A DNA stretch of 64,000 bases from Streptomyces sp. NBC_00775 (GTDB lineage Bacteria; Actinomycetota; Actinomycetes; Streptomycetales; Streptomycetaceae), in assembly GCF_036347135.1 (NCBI RefSeq), contig NZ_CP108938.1, positions 10,478,001 to 10,542,000 of the forward strand. Reading direction: 5' to 3'. This document shows positions 57,393 to 64,000 of this stretch, in pieces (the first letter of the stretch is position 1; each line of letters begins with the position of its first letter). The position numbers and the translations under genes were made by a program. The notes beneath the pieces are model-generated. The model was given only the letters and a program-made list of their open reading frames with translations. It had not been told where the DNA came from and did not search any database.

Positions 57393-57431
57393 GGCAACTC
57401 CGTTTGGGGCCCTTGGCGTTCAGGGTGTTGG

Positions 57432-58106
57432 TCAGGAGGCGAAGAGCCGGACGGACCAGGCGGCGTGCTGCTCTCCGGTGATGTCCAGCAGGGGGGAGGA
57501 GGCCGACGGCAGGGCGTCGAGGCCCTCGGTCATGGCGCGGGTTGCGGCGCTGGCCGCGGCTTGTGCGACGTCGTCGGTTTCGGGGCCGAGGCGGGCCAGC
57601 AGCCCCGAGGCGTCGAGCGGGTCGAGGCTCAGCAGGCGCACCGCTGCGGTGGCCGGGCCGCCGATGTTCTCGTACGCGGCGGCATAGGCGGCGTCCAGCG
57701 GGGCGAGCCCGGCGGCGTGGGCGGCGAGGCCCAGGACGATGGGCTGGTGGGCGCCCTGGGGACGGGCAGCGGCCAGGTGTTCGAGTTCGGTCGACGGGAA
57801 GGTGGCGCGGGCCGCGCGCATCATCTGCCGGCCGAGTCTGCGGGCGACGGCACGTAGTGCGGGGGCGGGGGTGCGCGCGTCGGCGGCGTTGTCGAGCAAC
57901 AGCGGGTCGTATCCGCCGGCGGCCGCGGCGGCCAGGGCGGCCATCGTCAGGCCGGTGGTGTGCAGGCGCCCGCGGCAGAACGCCTCCAGGCTGTGGGTGT
58001 CGTGTACGGCTCCGTGGGCGACGGCGGCCTCGACGCCGCCGGAGTGGGCGTGCCCACCGGCGGGGAAGCGGCCATCGGCCAGGAGGAGCAGGGCTGCGCG
58101 GCTCAT
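57432..58106 (-). CDS. ureF: Urease accessory protein UreF
   Basis: A 224-residue all-helical protein that gates UreG GTPase activity within the activation complex. Family features: LLLLADGRFPAGGHAHSGGV at the start, the aromatic-poor helical middle, and ATAAVRLLSLDPLDASGLLA. ATG at 58106 is chosen because the family start motif follows it; the longer open frame covers the gap to ureC. No ureE gene is seen in the operon. Confidence 0.9.
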   Translation of the reverse strand: MSRAALLLLADGRFPAGGHAHSGGVEAAVAHGAVHDTHSLEAFCRGRLHTTGLTMAALAAAAAGGYDPLLLDNAADARTPAPALRAVARRLGRQMMRAARATFPSTELEHLAAARPQGAHQPIVLGLAAHAAGLAPLDAAYAAAYENIGGPATAAVRLLSLDPLDASGLLARLGPETDDVAQAAASAATRAMTEGLDALPSASSPLLDITGEQHAAWSVRLFAS

Positions 58107-58221
58107 GGGCGAGCGGCTGCCTTTCACAGGGTCGGATGGTGATGCGGTGGACGAGGCGAGCGCATCAGCCCGCCCCGGGGCCCGGCCGTGGCCGCGGGCC
58201 GGCGGCCGGGCAGGTGTCTGA

Positions 58222-60213
58222 TCAGAAGAGGAAGTACCGCTGTGCCAGGGGGACTTCGGTGACGTAGGAGCGCGGTACGGTCGCACCGTTGAGTTCGGTG
58301 CGGGCGTCGCTCGTCGTCGCGCCGCCGATGGTGACCTCGAAGCTGTTGTGGTCGACTTCGAGGCTGAGACGCCACGTGTCGTTGAGTTTCATGTCGTCTT
58401 TCTTGACGTCCCGGGTGTCCGTGATCTCGACGAACTTCTTGTTGAGTCCGAGCCCCTGCGTCTTTGCGTCTGTGACCTTGTTGCTGCTGTCCTGGGTGAT
58501 GACGAAACGGGTGTTGAGCCTGTCGGCCACGCCGGGGGCGGCGAAGTTCACCGAGTTGCTCCCTGGGGAGCGGCCGGTGGAGCCCCACACCGGCCGCGGC
58601 AGGTAGGGCTGCGGCGTTGTGATGGAGGCGTTGGCGTCGCCGACCTGGGCGTAGGCGAGCTGGCCGCCCTTGAGGACCATGTGCGTCTTGACGCCGAAGA
58701 ACTTCGGCTCCCACAGCACCAGGTCTGCCAGCTTCTCGGTCTCCACGGAACCGACGTATGTGTCGATGCCGTGAGTGATCGCCGGGTTGACCGTGTACTT
58801 GGCGACGTACCGGCGCGCCCGGTAGTTGTCGTTCGGCTTCAGCCTGTCCTCATTGTAGGAGTGGTCCTTTTCGTCATCCTTGATCGTGCGGACTTTCGCG
58901 CTCTGCAGGTCTTCGGGAAGCGGGCCATAGCGGCACTTCATGACGTGCGCGGTCTGCCAGGTCCGCATGATCATCTCGCCGATGCGTCCCATCGCCTGGG
59001 CATCGGAGGACATCATCGAGATGGCGCCCATGTCGTGGAGGAGGTCCTCCGCCGCCATGGTGGACGGGCGGATACGGGAGTCCGCGAAGGCCATGTCCGC
59101 CGGAATGTCCGGGTTGAGGTGGTGGCACACGACCATCATGTCGACGTGCTCCTTGACGGTGTTCACCGTGAAGGGCCGGGTGGGGTTGGTCGAGGCGGGC
59201 AGGACGTTCGGCTCCTTGACCAGCTCGATCATGTCCGGGGCGTGGCCCCCTCCGGCGCCCTCGACATGGAAGATGTGGATGGAACGCTTCTTGAAGGCAG
59301 CCTTGGTGTCCTCCAGGAAACCGGACTCGTTGAGCGAGTCGGCGTGCAGGGCGAGCTGGACCTTTCGGTCCTCGCAGACCTTCAACGCCAAGTCGATCAC
59401 CGCAGGGGTGGCGCCCCAGTCTTCGTGAATCTTGAAGCCGATGACACCGGCGTCCACCTGCTCGTTCAGAGCCTTTTTGTTCATCGTGCTGCCCTTGCCG
59501 AGCAGACCGATATTGACCGGGTATTCGTCCAGGGCCTCGAAGACGCGGGTGATGTGCCACGCGCCCGGGGTCACGGTGGTCGCAGTGCTGCCCTCGGCAG
59601 GGCCGGTGCCGCCGCCGATGAGAGTGGTCACGCCCGAGGCCAGGGCCTCGTGGATCTCCTCGGGGCAGATGAAGTGAACGTGGGTGTCCACACCGCCCGC
59701 GGTGAGGATCCGGCCGTTGCCGGAGATGACCTCGGTGCTCGGGCCGACCACGAAGTTCGTCGCCGTCACCGGCAGCTGCTCGCCCGCCTGTTCACGAGCG
59801 GGCTTCTCGAAGTCCGAGATCGGGTCCATCGTCTCGGGGTTGTACGCCTTGCCGATGGCATGAACCTTGCCGTCCCTGATGCCGACGTCGGCCTTGATCA
59901 CACCCCACCAGTCGACGATCAGCGCCCCCGTGATGACCGTGTCCACGGGACGGCGATCCTTCTTGCCGCCCCCGTCCCTCGGGATGTGGGACATGCCCAT
60001 CGACTCGCGGATCACCTTGCCGCCACCGAAGATCATCTCATTGCCGCTGTATTCCGGTCCGCCGCTCCAGTCGGCTTCGATCTCGATCGTGAGATCGGTG
60101 TCGGCGAGGCGGACACGGTCCTTGGTGGTGGGCCCGTACAGAGCGGTGTAGTCCGCCCGCTTCAGCAAGTTGCTCGGCCGCTGCCGGCCCGTCTGCTCCG
60201 GCTGGCCGCTCAT
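58222..60213 (-). CDS. ureC: Urease catalytic (alpha) subunit, enlarged form
   Basis: A 663-residue amidohydrolase that hydrolyses urea to ammonia and carbamate at a dinickel centre. All ligands and catalytic residues are seen: H178 and H180 (DTHVHF), carbamylated K261 with H263 (GFKIHEDWG), H290 (LHADSLNES), H316 (HVEGAGGGH), C363-H364 (VCHHL) and D404 (SSDAQAMGR). It is ~95 residues longer than the usual ~570. Extra sequence lies around residues 132-150, 432-462 and in the C-terminal region, while the end [14 protein letters not shown] tail is normal. Overlaps the ureAB stop by four bases. Confidence 0.95.
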   Translation of the reverse strand: MSGQPEQTGRQRPSNLLKRADYTALYGPTTKDRVRLADTDLTIEIEADWSGGPEYSGNEMIFGGGKVIRESMGMSHIPRDGGGKKDRRPVDTVITGALIVDWWGVIKADVGIRDGKVHAIGKAYNPETMDPISDFEKPAREQAGEQLPVTATNFVVGPSTEVISGNGRILTAGGVDTHVHFICPEEIHEALASGVTTLIGGGTGPAEGSTATTVTPGAWHITRVFEALDEYPVNIGLLGKGSTMNKKALNEQVDAGVIGFKIHEDWGATPAVIDLALKVCEDRKVQLALHADSLNESGFLEDTKAAFKKRSIHIFHVEGAGGGHAPDMIELVKEPNVLPASTNPTRPFTVNTVKEHVDMMVVCHHLNPDIPADMAFADSRIRPSTMAAEDLLHDMGAISMMSSDAQAMGRIGEMIMRTWQTAHVMKCRYGPLPEDLQSAKVRTIKDDEKDHSYNEDRLKPNDNYRARRYVAKYTVNPAITHGIDTYVGSVETEKLADLVLWEPKFFGVKTHMVLKGGQLAYAQVGDANASITTPQPYLPRPVWGSTGRSPGSNSVNFAAPGVADRLNTRFVITQDSSNKVTDAKTQGLGLNKKFVEITDTRDVKKDDMKLNDTWRLSLEVDHNSFEVTIGGATTSDARTELNGATVPRSYVTEVPLAQRYFLF

Positions 60214-60986
60214 CGGACGATTCCCTTGCGCAGTCCCTGAATCTTGCTGGTGTCGCTCTTGGCGTCGCCTTCGATCTTCACCAGCTCAACGCAGCACTCG
60301 TCTCCTGGTTCGAACCGCACGGACGTGCCCGCGGCGATGTTGAGCCGTCGCCCCTTCGCCTCAGCGCACGTCCATAGCTCGTCATAGGTCATGCCCCCGC
60401 CGGAGGAGTTCACGACCACCTTGAGGCCGGGGTTGACCTCGGCGAAGTGGTAGTGGGAGCCGACCTGGATAGGACGGTCGGACGTGTTCCTGACCTTGAT
60501 CGTCTTCTTGTCGCCCTGCAGGAGCTTGTTGAACGCGATCGCCTCGTGCCAGGACGCGGCGTCCTCGCACGCATCGCAACACGCGGACGAGTCGGTGTCG
60601 TCGCAGGCGACCGGGCACTCCGGGCTGCGCGCCGACTGGGGGTGCTCGACCTTGCCCGGGTAGACCTCGGGCTCCTCCGTGGCCTCCGGGATGGGGTCAT
60701 GGATCGTGACCAGCTTGGTGCCATCCGGGAAGGTCGCCTCCACCTGGACGTTCTTGATCATCTCCGGAACGCCGTCCATCACGTCGTCACGGGTGAGCAC
60801 CCGCCGGCCCGAGTCCATGATGTCGCTGACCGTCTTACCGTCGCGCGCCGCCTCGAAGACGTGAACGGATAGCAGGGCCATCGTCTCGGGGTAGTTCAGA
60901 AGCAGCCCCCGGTCGCGGCGCTTTCCTGCCACGTCGGCCGCCACGTGGATCAGTAAGCGCTCCTGCTCATGCGGAGTCAAATGCAC
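60210..60986 (-). CDS. ureAB: Fused urease gamma/beta subunit with cysteine-rich linker
   Basis: A 258-residue fusion of gamma (UreA, residues 1-~100: [40 protein letters not shown]) and beta (UreB, ~145-258: [20 protein letters not shown]). Fusions of this kind are known from Helicobacter and some actinobacteria. The linker holds five cysteines in 17 residues (124, 128, 136, 137, 140), with Asp and Glu between them, which I do not know from ordinary ureases. First gene of ureAB-C-F-G-D. Confidence 0.92.
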   Translation of the reverse strand: MHLTPHEQERLLIHVAADVAGKRRDRGLLLNYPETMALLSVHVFEAARDGKTVSDIMDSGRRVLTRDDVMDGVPEMIKNVQVEATFPDGTKLVTIHDPIPEATEEPEVYPGKVEHPQSARSPECPVACDDTDSSACCDACEDAASWHEAIAFNKLLQGDKKTIKVRNTSDRPIQVGSHYHFAEVNPGLKVVVNSSGGGMTYDELWTCAEAKGRRLNIAAGTSVRFEPGDECCVELVKIEGDAKSDTSKIQGLRKGIVR

Positions 60987-61189
60987 GATGACTCGTCTCT
61001 GTTGGTCGGATGGTGCGTGCGGCCGGGGATGCCCAGGTCACGGACACCGTTTCCCCCGGAAGGCGACGGCCGCTCTCCGATCATCAGCGGGGAAGAACGG
61101 CGAGACGGCCGAACGGCGGCTGATCTACACCATCTGATGAATCCGCGGAGTACGCCGTTTTCACGCTGCCAAGCAGGAGAAGCCCGGTT

Positions 61190-61743
61190 CCGTGGCGCAC
61201 GGCGGCGCCGCTGGGCAGCGCGCTGCTGCGCCGGCTGCTGATCTTCCGTACGGCCGCCGACTGGCTGGACATGGCGGGCTTCACCAAGCACGCCGACACC
61301 TACGGATTCCGCCTGACACTGCCCGCGCCCACTGGACGGACCCGGAGGTGCTCATCGAGCATCTCACGCACCCGTGGTGCGGCATCGCATTGAAAGAGGT
61401 CATGAGCACCGGCACCGGCGGCTAGGGGAGACAAGGCTGTCGACTCTGGTTCGACGGGCCCGAAGAGGTGCCAGGGCGGCGCGACTTGCAGATGATCGAG
61501 GCCGGAGGGGACTGTCAGGTCGCCGAGTTCAACCAGGCCCTCGCCTTCACGGGGAGCCCGGCCGACGAGATCGCACGGGTGACCGGAAACTTGCCGGGCA
61601 TGACCGTCGACTGCGCCCCGGACCGGGGCCACGGACACGACACGGTCGCCTTCCTGCGCCGCGTGGCTGACAGTCCGCGCCCAGGAGTTCGCTCGCCTGA
61701 AGCAGGCTCGCTGACTGCGCAGGGCGCGGCCCATTGTGAGGAT
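61190..61743 (+). pseudogene. Degraded coding remnants, family not recognised
   Basis: Two pieces. Around 61190-61425, ALLRRLLIFRTAADWLDMAG then KHADTYGFRLTLPAP in one frame continues after a shift as HWTDPEVLIEHLTHPWCGIA with LKEVMSTGTGG and a stop. Around 61442-61700, RLWFDGPEEVPGRRDLQMIE, AGGDCQVAEFNQALAFTGSP and MTVDCAPDRGHGHDTVAFLR look like real protein sequence but lack a start and drift into low-quality sequence. They could be parts of one or two genes. The stretch 60987-61189 holds the ureAB promoter region and nothing else seen. Confidence 0.4.
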
Positions 61744-61785
61744 CGAGGGCTCGGCGCCCACCTGGAGTCCGGCGCTGAGCCCTCG
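61744..61785. terminator. 15-bp hairpin
   Basis: CGAGGGCTCGGCGCC (61744-61758) pairs with GGCGCTGAGCCCTCG (61771-61785); one G-T pair, 12-base loop. It lies after the degraded rightward remnant and the end of a leftward orphan frame. Confidence 0.65.
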
Positions 61786-61789
61786 GTCC

Positions 61790-61955
61790 CACCGATCGCG
61801 TCACCCCGTCGATGGGCCCCGAGGCAGTAGAGAAGGTTGGGCTTGTAGTTGCGGTGAATCTCCTGCAGGAGCCCCGGGCGGTCGGGGTTACCCAGGTCTG
61901 ACGCACTCAAGTCGATAGTTATCCCGTGACCGCGATGCAGCACGTTGTGGGTCAT
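61790..61955 (-). pseudogene. Start of an unrecognised small protein
   Basis: From an ATG at 61955 leftward: MTHNVLHRGHGITIDLSASD then LGNPDRPGLLQEIHRNYKPN and LLYCLGAHRRG. It reads like real protein sequence but has no clear stop before it dissolves into the hairpin region. Probably a truncated gene. Between it and the IS110 leader (61956-62214) nothing is recognised. Confidence 0.3.
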
Positions 61956-62214
61956 GCTTTGAGAGTAAGTCCTGCCTCTGACAACAGAGTTGGCTGCCGC
62001 ATCCGGGCTGGTCGGTGGCGGTGCCCTTGCCGACGAGCAACCCCGCCCCCTGAACGCGCCGCTTGCCTTTATGCGTTGTTGTGGTCGGCTGGGATCAAGC
62101 TCTGGGTGTTGCGTGAGAGGGATTGAACATGTTCTGCGGCCCCTGAGCGGGATCGAGATGAGGGCGGGAGGATGGGCGGGTGCTGTCCCGGGTCTGGGGT
62201 CTGACTCATGACAT

Positions 62215-62404
62215 GACTGACCAAAGGGTCCCGGTATCACAGTGTCGGCCGTTGGCCGGGGATGGTGCGTTGTCGGTGCCGGGCTGGCGGGGTGTGTCCC
62301 GATAGGGGCCTGCCGAACGTTGTGGCGTCCTCACGATTCTGACCGCCCGACGCGGCCCGGTACCGGCAACGCGACACGTCATCGCACCGGAAGGGGGAAC
62401 GGGC
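62215..62404 (+). ncRNA. Candidate bridge-RNA region of the IS110 element
   Basis: IS110-group elements carry, upstream of the recombinase gene, a structured RNA that pairs with both donor and target DNA. This ~190-base leader lacks a coding frame and is rich in short complementary blocks (for example GGCCGTTGGCC at about 62247-62257, and GTGCCGGGC). Position and length fit; the fold has not been computed. Confidence 0.35.
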
Positions 62405-63517
62405 ATGTCCAGTTCGACCATGTCCAGTACGTCGCCTACTCCGAAGACCCGTCGTCGTCGCCCTGCGGGGGAGGTGGTTTTGGGTGTGGACACGCACCGG
62501 GATGCTCATGTGGCTGCGGTGCTCTCGTTGATGGGGACAGTGCTTGCCACTGACGAGTTCTCGGCCACCGCGGCGGGGTACCGGGATCTGCTGAAGTGGG
62601 CCAGGAAGTTGGGAGCCGTGCAGCGGGCCGGGGTGGAGGGGACCGGCTCCTACGGGGCGTCCTTGTCGCGCTATCTGCTGGCCCAGGGCGACGTGTTTGA
62701 CGTGAATCGGATGGACCGGGCGGATCGCCGTCGGCGCGGCAAATCGGATCCGCTCGATGCCCAGAACGCGGCGCGAGCCGTATTGAGCGGGCGGGCCCGC
62801 GCCCGGGCCAAAGCGGGCGACGGGCCGGTGCAGATCGCGAGAATGTACAAACTCACGAAGGCGTCGGCCGTCAAGGCCCGCACGCAGGCCATCAATCAGC
62901 TCAAGGCCGTCCTCATCACTGCCGATCCCGCCTTGCGGGAAGAACTGGCCGGACTGGGCAATGCCGAACTCTTCCGTACCTGTGCGCGGTTCGCTGACGT
63001 GAGCAGTCGCAAGGAGGTCGGCGAGGAGTCGGTGCTGCAGGCCACCCGGATCACGCTGGGCCTGCTGGCTCACCGGATCGGCCAGCTCTCCGAGGAGATC
63101 CGGGAGGTCGAGGCTCGTCTGACCCGGCTTGTGGAACGGCATGCCCCGCAGCTTCTCGAGGTGGTGGGGATCGGTCCGGACACGGCGGTCACGTTGCTGA
63201 TCACGGTGGGGGACAACCCGGAACGGCTGGACAGCGAGGCGTCCTTCGCTGCCTTGTGCGGGGTGAGCCCTGTCGAGCGTTCCTCGGGACGCCGGCAGTT
63301 CCGTCGCCTCAACCGTGGTGGCGACCGGCAGGCCAATGCCGCGCTCCATCGCATCGTGTTCACCCGCCTGCGGGTCGACCCGCGCACCCAGGACTATTAC
63401 GAGCGTCGGATCAAGGAGGGCAAGACCCGGCGCGAAATCGTCCGTTGCCTCAAGCGCTATGCGGCCCGGGAGGTCTTCCACCTGGTCAAACAGCTACAGC
63501 CAGGCCCCCGCTCGTAG
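62405..63517 (+). CDS. IS110-family transposase (DEDD recombinase)
   Basis: A 370-residue, apparently intact transposase. The N-terminal RuvC-like domain has the acidic set: GVDTHRDAHVAAV (D), VEGTGSYG (E) and KSDPLDAQNAARA (D...D). The middle is a coiled helical part (IGQLSEEIREVEARLTRLVE). The C-terminal domain has VVGIGPDTAVTLL and the serine block SPVERSSGRRQ with LNRGGDRQANAALHRIV. ATG at 62405 follows GGAAGGGGGAACGGGC, a strong ribosome site. Confidence 0.93.
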   Translation: MSSSTMSSTSPTPKTRRRRPAGEVVLGVDTHRDAHVAAVLSLMGTVLATDEFSATAAGYRDLLKWARKLGAVQRAGVEGTGSYGASLSRYLLAQGDVFDVNRMDRADRRRRGKSDPLDAQNAARAVLSGRARARAKAGDGPVQIARMYKLTKASAVKARTQAINQLKAVLITADPALREELAGLGNAELFRTCARFADVSSRKEVGEESVLQATRITLGLLAHRIGQLSEEIREVEARLTRLVERHAPQLLEVVGIGPDTAVTLLITVGDNPERLDSEASFAALCGVSPVERSSGRRQFRRLNRGGDRQANAALHRIVFTRLRVDPRTQDYYERRIKEGKTRREIVRCLKRYAAREVFHLVKQLQPGPRS

Positions 63518-63680
63518 GGGCTGTGATTTGAGGAGCCCCGATCTGATGATGCTGGCGGGGACTCCGTGTTCGGCGGACGGGCAAGTGAAGGCCCGGCGCG
63601 ACATCATTCCCGCATCGCGCCCACGTCGAGGCTCAGGTGCAGCAGCTGTCCTGCGGCGCCTTGGCCCGACGTTGAGGACG

Positions 63681-64000
63681 TCATCGCACTCCGGTCGCCG
63701 ACAACAGGGTCGGGTCGTAGCAGTCGCAGGACAGGACGGTCGCCGCAGCACCTGCCTTGGCTGGCACCTCGAGCAGCACCGTCATGCTGCTGATCGACGT
63801 GGCTTCGCGCCACTCCGGTCCGCCTCCGAGCATGATCTGGGTGTCCGAGTCCTTTTCGAACACCACTGTTCCGCTCGCACCGACTCCGGCCACCCGGTGC
63901 GTCTGCTGCAGGGTGCACGCCACCAGCGAACTACCCGAGTCCAGGCGCAGCACCGGCAGCGCGGTGCCCGCCGGCCGGTGCGACAGGCTGCGCTCGAGTT
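63681..64000 (-). CDS. Unrecognised protein, 3' part only (5' end outside window)
   Basis: The leftward frame is open from the window edge to a stop at 63681, about 105 residues. It includes LDSGSSLVACTLQQTHRVAG, GASGTVVFEKDSDTQIMLGG and SMTVLLEVPAKAGAAATVLS before CDCYDPTLLSATGVR. The sequence alternates short hydrophobic and polar stretches like a beta-rich domain and has four cysteines. No family is recognised. The IS110 element lies just beyond its 3' end. Confidence 0.55.
   Translation of the reverse strand, partial: LERSLSHRPAGTALPVLRLDSGSSLVACTLQQTHRVAGVGASGTVVFEKDSDTQIMLGGGPEWREATSISSMTVLLEVPAKAGAAATVLSCDCYDPTLLSATGVR

Larger units (their letters stand above)
62215..63560 (+). mobile_element. 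IS110-family insertion sequence (ends approximate)
   Basis: One intact transposase gene flanked by short non-coding ends. Members of this family lack long terminal inverted repeats and target duplications, so the ends cannot be fixed from sequence. The left limit is set where unrelated sequence appears to stop; the right limit is just beyond the gene. Confidence 0.55.

Noticed and set aside
58348..60240. A 630-residue plus-strand open frame
   Set aside because: Antisense of ureC; the minus strand encodes every urease active-site residue.

Overview
The window is high-G+C actinobacterial DNA, almost certainly from a Streptomyces. It has GTG and TTG starts, frequent four-base ATGA/GTGA overlaps, an SsgA-like sporulation protein, two large ATPase-LuxR (LAL) regulators, several AraC and MmyB-type regulators, and a sugar ABC transporter encoded without its ATPase. 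The mix of single-copy metabolic operons with duplicated enzymes, decayed genes and insertion sequences suggests a chromosome-arm region.

Layout. 1-7780 (+): the end of a [NiFe]-hydrogenase locus. It holds a hydrogenase-associated protein, the endopeptidase, a tiny membrane protein and hypABFCDE, closed by a hairpin at 7808-7851. 8133-15666: metallophosphoesterase, an IS200/IS605 remnant, an overlapping luciferase-like monooxygenase and FMN reductase pair, a decayed LysR gene, a Dps-like protein, a pyridine-nucleotide disulfide oxidoreductase and an LtrA-like membrane protein. 15772-24935: a redox and hydrolase block (two alpha/beta hydrolases, NTF2-like protein, NAD(P)-binding protein, zinc alcohol dehydrogenase, aldo/keto reductase, MFS exporter). 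It is read leftward, divergent from an MmyB-type regulator and a second aldo/keto reductase, with a 17-bp palindrome in the divergent promoter region. 25099-30380: two gene scraps, SsgA-like protein, AraC regulator and a carbohydrate ABC transporter (binding lipoprotein plus two permeases). 30604-46671: more alpha/beta hydrolases, two LAL regulators, decayed AraC and LAL copies, GNAT, pirin, AhpD-like protein and another AraC regulator. Seven alpha/beta hydrolases of two subfamilies lie in the window. Two have a changed nucleophile (Ser to Gly, Ser to Cys).

47213-55608 is the most interesting part: a candidate terpenoid biosynthetic locus. It encodes an MFS exporter, a class I terpene synthase, a polyprenyl diphosphate synthase and a 751-aa fusion of an N-terminal HAD phosphatase to a squalene-cyclase-like class II cyclase with a D-T-D-T-A motif. 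The fusion resembles HAD-fused sesquiterpene (drimenol-type) cyclases. Two arrays of GTAC boxes spaced exactly 12 bp apart lie upstream of the prenyl synthase gene. A nicotinamidase gene and a broken aminoglycoside-phosphotransferase-like gene lie inside the locus.

55852-60986 (-) is a compact urease operon, ureAB-ureC-ureF-ureG-ureD. It has a fused gamma/beta subunit with an unusual cysteine cluster and an enlarged alpha subunit. After a stretch of decayed coding sequence come an intact IS110-family transposase (62405-63517) and the 3' part of an unrecognised gene that leaves the window.
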